Positions 26,119 to 35,017 of a DNA stretch of 54,367 nucleotides are shown here, piece after piece. The DNA is taken from positions 1 through 54,367 of the forward strand of contig JANJXG010000090.1 of assembly GCA_024709145.1 (NCBI GenBank), given 5' to 3'. The position numbers and the translations under genes were made by a program. The notes beneath the pieces were generated by a model that was not told the DNA's origin, searched no databases, and was given only the letters and a program-made list of their open reading frames with translations. Position 1 is the stretch's first letter, and each line of letters starts with the position of its first letter. Origin of the DNA: Bacteroidales bacterium. GTDB lineage: Bacteria > Bacteroidota > Bacteroidia > Bacteroidales > F082.

Positions 26119-27483
26119 ATGGAATTGATTGATTTAACGGCCATTTCGCCTGTCGACGGGCGCTACCGTTCCAAACTCAGTGGCCTGAGTGAGTATTTTT
26201 CGGAATTTGCGCTGATGCGCTACCGGGTGTTGGTAGAGATTGAATATTTTATCGCGCTATGTCGCCTGCCGCTGCCTCCCTTGTCTGAAATTGATCTTGA
26301 AAAAACCGAAGCCCTTCGCGATATCTACCTCAGCTTCAGTGTGGAAGATGCCCGAACGATCAAAATAACAGAGCTTACCACCAACCATGATGTCAAAGCG
26401 GTGGAATATTTTCTCAAAGCGCGTTTTGAACAGTTGGGCCTGGGTGCTTACAAAGAATTCATCCATTTCGGGCTCACCTCCCAGGACATCAACAATGTGG
26501 CCATGCCACTGGCAATGAAAGAGGCCAATACCGCTCTTATCAGGCCGGCCTTTCAGCAGTTGCTCGAGCATGTCACTGCCCTGGCTTTGCAGTGGAAAGA
26601 TGTGCCGATGCTGGCGCGTACCCACGGACAGCCTGCAAGTCCGACCCGCCTGGGCAAAGAGTTTTATGTTTTTGCCGAGCGGCTTTCACAACAGCTCAGT
26701 CAGCTTGATCAAATCCCATTTTCTGCCAAATTCGGCGGAGCAACAGGCAATTTCAACGCACACTGTGTTGCTTATCCCCTGATAGGCTGGGTTGATTTTG
26801 CCAACAATCTGATTGAAGGTCAACTTGGCTTGAAAAGACAGCAAACCACCACCCAGATAGAACATTACGACGATGCTGCGGCATACTTCGATGCACTGAA
26901 AAGGTTGAACACCATTCTGCTCGACTTCAGCAGGGATGTGTGGATGTATGTGATGCTCGACTATTTCAAACAACGTATCAAAGCTGGCGAAGTTGGCTCA
27001 TCGGCCATGCCACACAAGGTGAACCCGATCGACTTCGAAAATGCCGAGGGTAACCTCGGTCTCGCCAACGCCATCCTCACTCACCTCAGCGAAAAACTGC
27101 CCGTAAGCCGCCTTCAGCGCGACCTCACCGACAGCACTGTCACACGTAACATCGGTGTGCCACTCGCCCATACCTGGCTGGCATTGCAGTCGATCGAAAA
27201 AGGTCTTGGCAAACTGCTGCTTAACGAAGAAAAAATCAAATTTGACCTTGAAGCCAACTGGGCTGTGGTAGCCGAAGCCATTCAAACCATCCTGCGGCGC
27301 GAACAGGTTGAAGGTGCCTATGAGTTGCTCAAAGACCTTACAAGAACAAACCAGGGAATCAACAAAAATACCCTGCAGCAATTTGTTGCCGGACTGAAGC
27401 TTCCTGAAGCTGTGAAAAACGAGCTTTACGCACTCAGCCCCGAAACATATACAGGCACCGACCTTCTAAAACATTTAAAATGA
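26119..27483 (+). CDS. purB: Adenylosuccinate lyase
   Basis: This 454-residue enzyme of the fumarase/aspartase fold acts twice in purine synthesis, splitting fumarate from SAICAR and from adenylosuccinate. AISPVDGRYRSK at the start, TSQDINN near residue 120, ARTHGQPASPTRLGKE near residue 168 and the family signature GSSAMPHKVNPIDFENAEGN near residue 294 are all present. The length and motifs match the longer class found in enterobacteria and Bacteroidota. It overlaps the ABC exporter downstream by ATGA, so the two are translationally coupled. Confidence 0.95.
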   Translation: MELIDLTAISPVDGRYRSKLSGLSEYFSEFALMRYRVLVEIEYFIALCRLPLPPLSEIDLEKTEALRDIYLSFSVEDARTIKITELTTNHDVKAVEYFLKARFEQLGLGAYKEFIHFGLTSQDINNVAMPLAMKEANTALIRPAFQQLLEHVTALALQWKDVPMLARTHGQPASPTRLGKEFYVFAERLSQQLSQLDQIPFSAKFGGATGNFNAHCVAYPLIGWVDFANNLIEGQLGLKRQQTTTQIEHYDDAAAYFDALKRLNTILLDFSRDVWMYVMLDYFKQRIKAGEVGSSAMPHKVNPIDFENAEGNLGLANAILTHLSEKLPVSRLQRDLTDSTVTRNIGVPLAHTWLALQSIEKGLGKLLLNEEKIKFDLEANWAVVAEAIQTILRREQVEGAYELLKDLTRTNQGINKNTLQQFVAGLKLPEAVKNELYALSPETYTGTDLLKHLK

Positions 27484-29303
27484 ACAAGTTCTACCGAGTC
27501 TTATCTTTTGCAAAACCTTATTGGGGCTTCGCCTTGCTCAACATACTCTTCAACCTGCTGACGATCATTTTTTCTCTTTTCTCTTTTGCCCTGCTCGTTC
27601 CGTTTCTTAACCTTCTTTTTGGGACCGAGGAACTCGTAACCGAGCGGCCGGCTTTCAGCTTCAGCTCTGATGCCCTGCTGGGTTCGCTCAATTATGAAAT
27701 CAGTCATATCATCAGTACCAGCGGGCAATCACAAGCCTTGCTCTTCATTTGTCTGGTGCTGGTAACGGCATTCTTTCTCAGAAATGTATCCCGTTTCATG
27801 GCGAGTTTCTTCATGGCCAACGTCAGGGTTGGCGCCGTGAAAGACATGCGCAACGCTGTTTACAACAAAATACTCATCCTGCCATTGTCGTTTTACAACA
27901 AAAACAAAAAAGGCGACATCATGTCGCGCATCACCAACGATGTGCAGGAAGTTGAATACAGCATTATGAACTACCTCGAAATGCTGGTGCGTGATCCCAT
28001 CACCATCCTGGCTTTCCTGTTTTTTATGCTCTCCATGAGTCCGCAGCTTACCCTGTTTGTGCTGATCATCCTTCCGGTAACCGGCTATATCATCGGGCGC
28101 ATTGGCCGCAGTCTTCGGAAAACTTCCAGGGCAGGGCAGGTTCGCATGGCTGAAATGCTTTCTCACATCGAAGAAAGCATCTCAGGATTGAGAATCATCA
28201 AGGCCTTCAATGCCATCGGTTATTCCGACCAAAGGTTTAAGTCGCAGAATCACCTTCTGTCAAAACTGATGATCGGGATATACCGTAAACGCGACCTCAG
28301 CTCCCCGATGAGCGAATTCCTTTCGTCGGTTGTGATCATTATCGTACTGTGGTTTGGCGGACAAATGGTGTTGTCGGACAATTCGCCCATCAGCGCAGCC
28401 GATTTTATTACCTACATCATTGTCTTTTCACAGATTATTCCTCCGGCCAAAACTTTCGCCCAGGGTTATTACCACATCCAGAAAGGCATCGCCTCTGCTG
28501 AACGCATCTTCGAAATTCTGGATGCCGAAGAAGTAATTGTTGAAAAACCCAATGCCCTGCCGCTCAGTGGTTTCAACCATAAGATTGAATACCGCAAAGT
28601 GAGTTTCCGTTATCTCAAAGACGAAGTGCTTAGCGAGATTGACCTCACCATCGAAAAAGGCAAGATAATTGCCCTGGTGGGAGAATCAGGTGGCGGTAAA
28701 TCAACCATGGTCGACCTTTTACCCCGTTTTTATGATGTAACCGAAGGCAGCATCCTGCTCGACGGACATGACATACGGGATTACCGCATTGATGGTTTGC
28801 GCGGACTGATGGGCATTGTGACACAGGAAAGCATCTTGTTCAACGACACCTTGTTTAACAATATCTCTTTTGGAAGCAATCACGCCAGCCGCGAAGATGT
28901 CATCGCCGCAGCCAAAGTAGCCAATGCCCACGACTTCATTATGCAGCTCGAAAAGGGTTATGACACCACCATCGGCGACCGTGGCAGCAACCTCTCAGGC
29001 GGTCAGCGACAACGCATCAGCATTGCCCGTGCCATCCTTAAAAATCCACCTATTCTCATACTCGACGAGGCAACCTCCTCGCTCGATACCGAATCGGAAC
29101 GACTGGTGCAGGATGCCCTTGCCAAAGTGATGAGTCAGCGCACTTCGATCGTGATCGCTCATCGGCTTTCAACCATTCAGCATGCTGACGAAATCATTGT
29201 GATGCAAAAAGGACAAATCGCTGAACGAGGAAAACACGATGAGCTCCTTGCCGGAAACGGCGTTTACAAAAGACTTTTTGACTTACAGTCATTTGCCGGT
29301 TGA
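27480..29303 (+). CDS. MsbA-like ABC exporter (fused membrane and ATPase domains)
   Basis: The 607-residue half-transporter has six membrane helices in residues 15-330 and a nucleotide-binding domain after about 360. Walker A is GESGGGKST (about 401-409), the signature LSGGQRQR near 505, Walker B ILILDEATSS near 525 and the H-loop AHRLSTIQHAD near 560. It should work as a homodimer. It resembles MsbA, the lipid A-core flippase, and its length fits, but multidrug exporters of the same architecture cannot be excluded. It is coupled to purB. No terminator is seen before the tRNA gene. Confidence 0.88.
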   Translation: MNKFYRVLSFAKPYWGFALLNILFNLLTIIFSLFSFALLVPFLNLLFGTEELVTERPAFSFSSDALLGSLNYEISHIISTSGQSQALLFICLVLVTAFFLRNVSRFMASFFMANVRVGAVKDMRNAVYNKILILPLSFYNKNKKGDIMSRITNDVQEVEYSIMNYLEMLVRDPITILAFLFFMLSMSPQLTLFVLIILPVTGYIIGRIGRSLRKTSRAGQVRMAEMLSHIEESISGLRIIKAFNAIGYSDQRFKSQNHLLSKLMIGIYRKRDLSSPMSEFLSSVVIIIVLWFGGQMVLSDNSPISAADFITYIIVFSQIIPPAKTFAQGYYHIQKGIASAERIFEILDAEEVIVEKPNALPLSGFNHKIEYRKVSFRYLKDEVLSEIDLTIEKGKIIALVGESGGGKSTMVDLLPRFYDVTEGSILLDGHDIRDYRIDGLRGLMGIVTQESILFNDTLFNNISFGSNHASREDVIAAAKVANAHDFIMQLEKGYDTTIGDRGSNLSGGQRQRISIARAILKNPPILILDEATSSLDTESERLVQDALAKVMSQRTSIVIAHRLSTIQHADEIIVMQKGQIAERGKHDELLAGNGVYKRLFDLQSFAG

Positions 29304-29359
29304 TATTCACCGGAAATGAAATGAAAAAAATTCCAGTTTTCACAATCAAAGAAAAGCTG

Positions 29360-29367
29360 TAAATTTG
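29360..29367 (+). promoter_or_regulatory. -7 box of tRNA-Arg
   Basis: TAAATTTG ends 10 bases ahead of the first base of the tRNA, a spacing that would place the transcription start just upstream of the mature 5' end. Confidence 0.6.
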
Positions 29368-29377
29368 CAGGCTTTCC

Positions 29378-29450
29378 GGCCTCGTAGTTCAATGGATAGA
29401 ATAGCAGATTCCGGTTCTGTCGGTTGGGGGTTCGAGTCCCTCCGGGGTCA
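29378..29450 (+). tRNA. tRNA-Arg (anticodon CCG)
   Basis: The 73-base sequence folds as a full cloverleaf. The acceptor GGCCTCG pairs with CGGGGTC (with G-U pairs), the D stem is GTTC/GAAT, the anticodon stem GCAGA/TCTGT encloses TTCCGGT with anticodon CCG, and the T stem GGGGG/CCCTC encloses TTCGAGT. The discriminator base is A and CCA is not encoded. It is a single-gene unit with its own promoter and terminator. Confidence 0.95.
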
Positions 29451-29459
29451 CTTTTAAAG

Positions 29460-29493
29460 CCACTGTGAAGTTTTACTTCAGGGTGGTTTTTTT
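29460..29493 (+). terminator. Terminator of tRNA-Arg
   Basis: CCAC..TGAAGT pairs with ACTTCA..GTGG around a TTT loop with a small internal mismatch, followed by seven T residues. Confidence 0.8.
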
Positions 29494-29615
29494 GTTTTAT
29501 GCCGGTTAAAGGGGGAATCAAGGAGAATTTCAGCAGCAGGTGATGAATCCGCCAGCGACAAATGACGCGATTGGCCGAATTACCGGTTTCATTCAGGTGG
29601 ATTCACCCTGGAGGC

Positions 29616-29632
29616 AGCCAGCTTTGCTGGCT
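29616..29632. other. Perfect hairpin overlapping a stop codon
   Basis: AGCCAGC, TTT, GCTGGCT form a 7-bp stem that includes the last bases of the TetR-like gene's stop codon on the minus strand. There is no T-run, so it is not a standard terminator. Confidence 0.4.
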
Positions 29633-30251
29633 ACTCGAGTTTTTTAAGTCGCAGCTGCTCTTCGAAATACCGAAGGCCTTCGGGTGTGGCGATGCTGCGA
29701 ATCAGGCTTTCAAACATCTGATTGAAAAGCACATTGAACGAGAATGACTCGGCAGGAAAGAAATCAGGGTTATGGATATCAATTAACCGACTCAGGTAAA
29801 GCCTCGAAATCAGTTCAGCACTCAGATCGTTTCTGTACATCCCCTGCCCCATCCCAAGACCCAGGTTGATGCGGATTTTGTCAGAAATAACATCCATTCT
29901 TTTTTGCATCTGCTCATGGTATACAGTGGGATACCGTAGTTTGATCTGTGGAGAAAGCGAAGGAAAAATATTGTGGAATTTCCTCGAAATCTCCAGCGAC
30001 ACATGCAACATTGCATCGATGGCATTTTTATCAAGCAGGTCGTTGTTTTCGACAATCACGGTAAACTTCTCCAATTCGTATTCAAGCAGCAGCCTCACCA
30101 GGTCTTCGGTGGAAGCAACATAAGATTTCAACACATGAATCGGAAAATCAGGAATCTGGTTAAGGGTTTCAAAAGAAAGATCGAAACTATTCATTTCTAA
30201 TGCCTTATGACGTGTAAGGTCTAATATTTGAGCCAGCTCTTCCTGTATCAT
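29631..30251 (-). CDS. TetR-like regulator with unusual DNA-binding half
   Basis: The 206-residue all-helical protein has a pattern in its first 60 residues (SFETLNQIPDFPIHVLKSYV, STEDLVRLLLEYE) that fits the spacing of a TetR helix-turn-helix followed by the linker helix, though the usual Gly and Tyr-Phe at the recognition turn are not found. The C-terminal part (YLSRLIDIHNPDFF, LFNQMFESLIRSIATPEGL) ends like a TetR dimerisation domain. It stands alone between a tRNA and a secreted-protein gene. The call is tentative; it could be a ligand-binding TetR relative that no longer binds DNA. Confidence 0.5.
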   Translation of the reverse strand: MIQEELAQILDLTRHKALEMNSFDLSFETLNQIPDFPIHVLKSYVASTEDLVRLLLEYELEKFTVIVENNDLLDKNAIDAMLHVSLEISRKFHNIFPSLSPQIKLRYPTVYHEQMQKRMDVISDKIRINLGLGMGQGMYRNDLSAELISRLYLSRLIDIHNPDFFPAESFSFNVLFNQMFESLIRSIATPEGLRYFEEQLRLKKLE

Positions 30252-30410
30252 ACATGCTTGTTTTTAAAAAAATCGGATAAAAGTACGCAAAAGACGTTAG
30301 CAACTCCCAAAAGGTTGCAAGCGCGGTGCCTCATCAAAAACCAAAAGTTCCTTGATTGGAATTTCTTCGGTATTCACCTGTCAATCTCTTACGCTTTGGT
30401 CAGAGTGTTT

Positions 30411-31979
30411 CTAATGAGTGATGACCATTTTACGGCGGATAGACTGCTCAAGGTCTGTCAGGCTGAAAAAGTAGGTGCCGGGTGAAAGTCTGTGGATTCC
30501 ATTGTCGAAGATATGTTCGTATTTACCGGCCGGCAGTTTGCCGTGTTCGAGCACAAGTAATTCATTGCCAAGGATATCGTAAACGGAAAGTTTGATATTG
30601 GCAGTCTTTTTCAATCTGTAGGAGAAAATGGTAACATCGGTAAATGGATTGGGAACATTTTGCTCGAGGTTCAACACATAGGTCAGGTTTTCAGGAATTC
30701 GCACACTCAGGTCGATGAGAGCAGTTTGAATATTCAGGCTGCCATTGGTTTCGCGGCGTGTCCAGATTGGTCGCACCAGGTTGTTTACAGCCGAGATGTT
30801 GTTGTAGTCACCGAAAAAATAGCCACTTGCACTGGGTGTGAAAGCTGTTTCGCTGATTTTGATGTTTTCAAACTGCTGTCCACCATCGGTTGAAACAGCC
30901 AGGTAAACGTCTGTTGCCAGATTGCTGTGGTTTCTGCGGTCGTAAAAAACGATGTAGATATTGCCCGTTGTCTGGTCGATGTCCATCCAGCTGAAAAACT
31001 GTTGTTTTCCGGGTTCGTCGTCATTCACCCTGACGGGCTCGGTCCAGGAGTTGCCACCGTCTGTCGATTTCACGAGCCAGATGTCGGCATCGTTGCTGCC
31101 ATTGCGCTGGTCGGCAAAATTGATGTAGATCGTTCCATGGTTTGGGCCACCGCTAAGGTCGCATTTGGTTACGGGCATGCCATTGGCTCTGGCCAAACCG
31201 GGGATATCGATTTCCCAGCCTCCGGGATGTGGCGTCACCGCGATGTCGTTGGAAAGCCAGGTTTCTCCGCCATCAGTCGACCTATCGAAAACAATACCTG
31301 CCGGTCCAGACCAGGCAACATAGACTTCGCCATTGGGCCCCACAGCAGGTACTGCTCCTTCAACCGTTTCATCACCATCGATACAATCGCCGGGAACCTC
31401 GTTAATAGTGATGGCTTCCGACCATGTTTCGCCGCCATTGGTGGAACGGCTGAAACGTATATTACTCTGATGCAGGGGGTTGCTGCTACCATAAACGTCG
31501 AACTGTGTCCAGGTAAGGTAAATGGTATTGGTATTCCTGTCTACAACCGCCCAATGTTTGTCCTGAGCCTTGCTGCCGTTCAATCCGGTGTAGGTTCCCG
31601 GGCTCCAGGTTTTTGTGGATTTGTCGAATTTTTGACAGACAATGCGATCTATCCAGTTGCCCACGGCAGGATTGGCCAGATGAAAAAAATAGAAATCGCC
31701 GGCTGTGTCGGCAACGATAACGGGGTCGCCCCATACACCATACTCAGGAGAGCTGAGCACACCCGACAGCCAGCTGTTGCCACCATCTTCGGAATAATAC
31801 CAGAAATTCAGGTTGGATCCGGCCATGATTTCATCTGTATTGGATGGGTTGATGCAGATAGAAGGCTCATTGGGTCCGGTGAAATTGCCCAGCTGCACAT
31901 TGGGAAACTGAGCCAGCACGGCTGATGTGCTGCAGAGGACAAGGAGGACAATGGCAGTTAAAAGATTTCTTTGATTCAT
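30411..31979 (-). CDS. Secreted BNR/Asp-box repeat protein with type IX sorting domain
   Basis: The 522-residue protein has a signal peptide (LLTAIVLLVLCSTSAVLAQ), then a beta-propeller with five Asp-box motifs: SEDGGNSW, STNGGETW, STDGGETW, STDGGNSW and STDGGQQF. Such propellers occur in sialidases and other exported glycan-binding proteins; the arginine triad of sialidase is not obvious. From about residue 435 a type A sorting domain follows (NVPNPFTDVTIFSYRLKKT, PAGKYEHIFD, LSPGTYFFSL), directing secretion by the type IX system and surface attachment. It begins 4 bases after the stop of the symporter gene, so the two are probably on one mRNA. Confidence 0.88.
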   Translation of the reverse strand: MNQRNLLTAIVLLVLCSTSAVLAQFPNVQLGNFTGPNEPSICINPSNTDEIMAGSNLNFWYYSEDGGNSWLSGVLSSPEYGVWGDPVIVADTAGDFYFFHLANPAVGNWIDRIVCQKFDKSTKTWSPGTYTGLNGSKAQDKHWAVVDRNTNTIYLTWTQFDVYGSSNPLHQSNIRFSRSTNGGETWSEAITINEVPGDCIDGDETVEGAVPAVGPNGEVYVAWSGPAGIVFDRSTDGGETWLSNDIAVTPHPGGWEIDIPGLARANGMPVTKCDLSGGPNHGTIYINFADQRNGSNDADIWLVKSTDGGNSWTEPVRVNDDEPGKQQFFSWMDIDQTTGNIYIVFYDRRNHSNLATDVYLAVSTDGGQQFENIKISETAFTPSASGYFFGDYNNISAVNNLVRPIWTRRETNGSLNIQTALIDLSVRIPENLTYVLNLEQNVPNPFTDVTIFSYRLKKTANIKLSVYDILGNELLVLEHGKLPAGKYEHIFDNGIHRLSPGTYFFSLTDLEQSIRRKMVITH

Positions 31980-31983
31980 GTGA

Positions 31984-33255
31984 TTATGGAATTGATTCCG
32001 TTCGGTTGATGATGGAGGCCACCACAGTATCCCCCGTTACGTTGACAACGGTTCTTAACATATCGAGCGGGCGGTCGACCGCAAAAATCAGGGCGATACC
32101 TTCGGTGGGTACGCCAACCGAATTGAGCACAATCACCAGCATGATCATGCCTGCACCCGGCACTGCCGCTGACCCGATGGAAGCCAGCGTGGCTGTGAGA
32201 ATAATGGTCAGCTGTTGCCCAAAGGTTAAATCCATGCCATAGATCTGAGCCAAAAATACAGCGGCAACAGCCTGATACAAACTTGTGCCATCCATATTGA
32301 CGGTGGCTCCCAAAGGCAACACAAAACCCGTTACTTCCTTCCGCAGCCCCAGATTCTCTTCACAACATTCCATCGTTACAGGCAATGTTGCAGCACTTGA
32401 ACTCGTCGAAAAGGCAAGCAACTGGGCAGGAGCTATGCCTTTAAAAAACTTTTTCACCGGAAGTCGGGCAAAGATTCGGATGAAGACCGGATAGATACCA
32501 AATATCACAACAAACAATCCAATTACTACTGTTAAGGCATAAATTCCCAATGTGCCGAAAATCTGCAGGGTATCTGCAGGATTAGTACCGGCCAGTTGGG
32601 TGGTAAGCCCGGCCATTAGCGCAAAGACTCCGAGCGGAGCCATTTTCATGATCAGGTGAATCATCTGCATCACTATCTCATTCAATGACTCGAACAAATT
32701 TCTGACTATCAGTGTTTTTTGCGGGGGAATCAGGATCACGGCTACACCAAAAAGCAAGCTGAAAAAGATCACCTGGAGCATACTGGCATTGCTTGTCATG
32801 GCCTTAAACAAGTTGTCGGGCACAATGTCAATCACAAACTGCAACGGACCTGCCTCAGGCTGGCTCAGGTTCTGAACAGCATTTCCGGTATAATTTTCCC
32901 TGAATTCGGCCGATTTCTCAGCCGAGAGGTAGGTGCCCGGATTGGTTATGTTAACCACCACCAGACCTGTAGATACGGCTATCACAGTGGTAAGCAGATA
33001 CAACCCAACGGTTTTCAAACCTATCCGCGAGAGGCGCGACACATCGTTTAGGCCCGAGATACCATTGATAAGGCTTACAATGATAAGTGGAATGGCAATG
33101 AGCTTGAGTAAATTGATGAAGATTGTTCCCCACGGACTAATCCAGTCTTTGGTAAATTCGTGCCAACCAAGGTTCACGGCAACAACACCAAATAACATCC
33201 CGGCCGCCATGCCGGTTAAAATAAGCCAATGGAGTGGTATGCGTGCCAGTTTCAT
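31984..33255 (-). CDS. Dicarboxylate/amino acid:cation symporter (DAACS family)
   Basis: The 423-residue membrane protein is of the GltP/GltPh/DctA family and takes up glutamate, aspartate or C4-dicarboxylates with protons or sodium. The first re-entrant hairpin SSSAATLPVTMECC (about residue 280) and the NMDGTSLYQAV block (about residue 310) that binds cation and substrate are intact. The second hairpin ASIGSAAVPGAGMIM and DRPLDMLRTVVNVTGD follow, the last Asp/Asn positions being substrate ligands. Eight helices and two hairpins are expected. Substrate choice cannot be fixed by eye. It precedes the BNR protein by 4 bases. Confidence 0.93.
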   Translation of the reverse strand: MKLARIPLHWLILTGMAAGMLFGVVAVNLGWHEFTKDWISPWGTIFINLLKLIAIPLIIVSLINGISGLNDVSRLSRIGLKTVGLYLLTTVIAVSTGLVVVNITNPGTYLSAEKSAEFRENYTGNAVQNLSQPEAGPLQFVIDIVPDNLFKAMTSNASMLQVIFFSLLFGVAVILIPPQKTLIVRNLFESLNEIVMQMIHLIMKMAPLGVFALMAGLTTQLAGTNPADTLQIFGTLGIYALTVVIGLFVVIFGIYPVFIRIFARLPVKKFFKGIAPAQLLAFSTSSSAATLPVTMECCEENLGLRKEVTGFVLPLGATVNMDGTSLYQAVAAVFLAQIYGMDLTFGQQLTIILTATLASIGSAAVPGAGMIMLVIVLNSVGVPTEGIALIFAVDRPLDMLRTVVNVTGDTVVASIINRTESIP

Positions 33256-33280
33256 GCCTTTATGATTTAGATTCCGGCAT

Positions 33281-33288
33281 CAAAAATA
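33281..33288 (-). promoter_or_regulatory. -7 box of the symporter operon
   Basis: TATTTTTG reads on the minus strand 25 bases ahead of the symporter ATG. Confidence 0.35.
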
Positions 33289-33411
33289 AGGTTTTATCTT
33301 GCTTCCGGGCTTCGTCAAAAACTTATTTGAATAAAATCGATTTTGATGAATGACGGGCTCCATGCGAAGAAAATTATCACTTATTTTGCCATAAAATCAA
33401 ACCATTGACTT

Positions 33412-34443
33412 ATGGCCAAACAAAAGCGAATCGGCATCCTCTCGGCAGGAGGCGACTGTCCGGGTATCAATGCTGCCATCAGGGGAGTGGGCAAAACTGC
33501 CATCGTGAGTCACAACATGGAGGTAATCGGCATTTCATCAGGTTTTTCGGGTTTGATACACAACGATTTCATCAACCTGACCGAAGAGGCATTGTCGGGA
33601 ATTCTCACCCTTGGAGGTACCATCCTGGGCACCTCGCGTGAAAAACCATTCAAAAAAAACGGCATGCCCGGTGCAGATAAACCCAAGTTGATTAAAAAGC
33701 ATTATCGCGAAATGGGCCTCGACTGCATTGTGTGCATCGGTGGCAACGGCACCCAGAAAACGGCTGCCATGCTTGCCGAAGAGGGTCTCAATGTGATTGG
33801 AATACCAAAAACCATTGACAATGATGTATTTGGAACCGACTTCACTTTTGGTTTCGATTCAGCTGTGACCATTGCCACCGAAGCCATTGACAGGCTACAC
33901 ACCACGGCCAACTCACACAAACGCATCATGGTGATCGAGCTGATGGGTCACAATGCAGGATGGTTGACATTGTATGCCGGTCTCGCCGGCGGTGGTGATG
34001 TGATTCTCCTGCCCGAGCTCGGCTACGACCCCAAAACCGTTAACCGATACCTGCTCGACAGGGCCTACAAGAAAAAACCTTATTCGATTGTGGTGGTGGC
34101 CGAGGGTCTCCAACGTCCGGCAGAAGAGACATCCGCAGCTGCTTATGTGGCTAAAATGATCGAAAAAGGTACGCGGATCGAAACAAGGACCACCATTCTG
34201 GGCTACGTTCAGCGGGGCGGAAGTCCATCGGCAATGGATCGGATTCTGGCTACACGCTTTGGTTCACATGCCGTGCAACTCATTGCCGAAGAGCGCTATG
34301 GACGCATGGTCGTTCACCGTAGCGGCCAAACCACCAGTATGCCGCTGAAAGAGGTTGGTGGTAAACTCAGCCTGGTACCGGCCGACCACTCACTTATTAA
34401 AAAAGCCCGTGCGCTCGACATCTGCATGGGCGACCATTGTTAA
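33412..34443 (+). CDS. pfkA: 6-phosphofructokinase
   Basis: The 343-residue enzyme phosphorylates fructose 6-phosphate in glycolysis. GILSAGGDCPGINAAIRG opens the chain, GGNGTQKTA is near residue 110, PKTIDNDVFGTDFTFGFDSA near 132 carries the catalytic Asp, and MGHNAGWLTLYAGLAGG near 178 follows. The loop at 110 reads Gly-Gly-Asn-Gly-Thr where Escherichia coli PfkA has Gly-Gly-Asp-Gly-Ser. The glycine at the second key position points to ATP use rather than pyrophosphate, where an Asp is typical. The sequence style matches the mixed group III enzymes, so donor choice is uncertain. A DUF3995 gene follows after 10 bases. Confidence 0.9.
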   Translation: MAKQKRIGILSAGGDCPGINAAIRGVGKTAIVSHNMEVIGISSGFSGLIHNDFINLTEEALSGILTLGGTILGTSREKPFKKNGMPGADKPKLIKKHYREMGLDCIVCIGGNGTQKTAAMLAEEGLNVIGIPKTIDNDVFGTDFTFGFDSAVTIATEAIDRLHTTANSHKRIMVIELMGHNAGWLTLYAGLAGGGDVILLPELGYDPKTVNRYLLDRAYKKKPYSIVVVAEGLQRPAEETSAAAYVAKMIEKGTRIETRTTILGYVQRGGSPSAMDRILATRFGSHAVQLIAEERYGRMVVHRSGQTTSMPLKEVGGKLSLVPADHSLIKKARALDICMGDHC

Positions 34444-34453
34444 CTTCCTGCTT

Positions 34454-34876
34454 ATGATAACCGTTCAAACAATCGCTGCCTGGAGTCTGGCAACTCTCCT
34501 GAGTCTTATCACCCTGTTTTCATGGTTTCTGCTTGCCACCCAACGGTTTAAACCTTCCATGATGCTTCCCTGCAAAGATGATGGTTGTGCCCGGCTGGCA
34601 AAAAAACTCTTTCTGCTGCAATCGCTGTTGCTGGCATTCGCTGCCGGCCTCGTGCTGATGCGCATCACGCAATTAACTCAAAACCATCAGGACAACGTAA
34701 TCGACAACCTCATTGTTGGTTTGTCGAGTCTGTTTCTAATCCGTGGTATCGGAGATTTCAAATATTTCGGAATCTTCCGGCAGGAAGAGGCCGGAAACTT
34801 CAGCCTCATCGACCGAAAATGGATCACGCCCCTGGCCCTGTTCTTTTTTGTGCTGAGCGTCATCCTGCTCATCTGA
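34454..34876 (+). CDS. DUF3995 membrane protein
   Basis: The 140-residue protein has four hydrophobic helices and the family block LIRGIGDFKYFGIFR near residue 95, followed by DRKWITPLALFFFVLS. I recognise this as DUF3995, whose role is not known. ATG 34454 is chosen because it falls just after the phosphofructokinase stop; an earlier in-frame start would overlap that gene. It is probably co-transcribed with pfkA. Confidence 0.75.
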   Translation: MITVQTIAAWSLATLLSLITLFSWFLLATQRFKPSMMLPCKDDGCARLAKKLFLLQSLLLAFAAGLVLMRITQLTQNHQDNVIDNLIVGLSSLFLIRGIGDFKYFGIFRQEEAGNFSLIDRKWITPLALFFFVLSVILLI

Positions 34877-34966
34877 ACTGATATGAAACCGACTCTGAAT
34901 CCATCCTGACGGTCAGACCAACGAATTGCCGTTTTCTTTTCCGTTCAATGCCTTTTATTTTTGTTG

Positions 34967-34998
34967 TTGACTTGCATATCAAAAATCTCTTAGATTTG
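34967..34998 (+). promoter_or_regulatory. Promoter of the small SpoIIAA-like gene
   Basis: TTG at 34967-34969 and TAGATTTG at 34991-34998 are 21 bases apart, the best -33/-7 pair in the window. The ATG follows 19 bases downstream. Confidence 0.65.
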
Positions 34999-35017
34999 TC
35001 AGATTAATGCAGGAAAT

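Noticed and set aside
29264-29521. Open frame antisense to the tRNA-Arg region
   Set aside because: It covers a perfect tRNA cloverleaf with its promoter and terminator, so it is chance.
30927-31925. 332-codon open frame antisense to the BNR protein
   Set aside because: It mirrors the coding strand of a gene with clear Asp-box and sorting motifs, and its own product shows no domain or signal.
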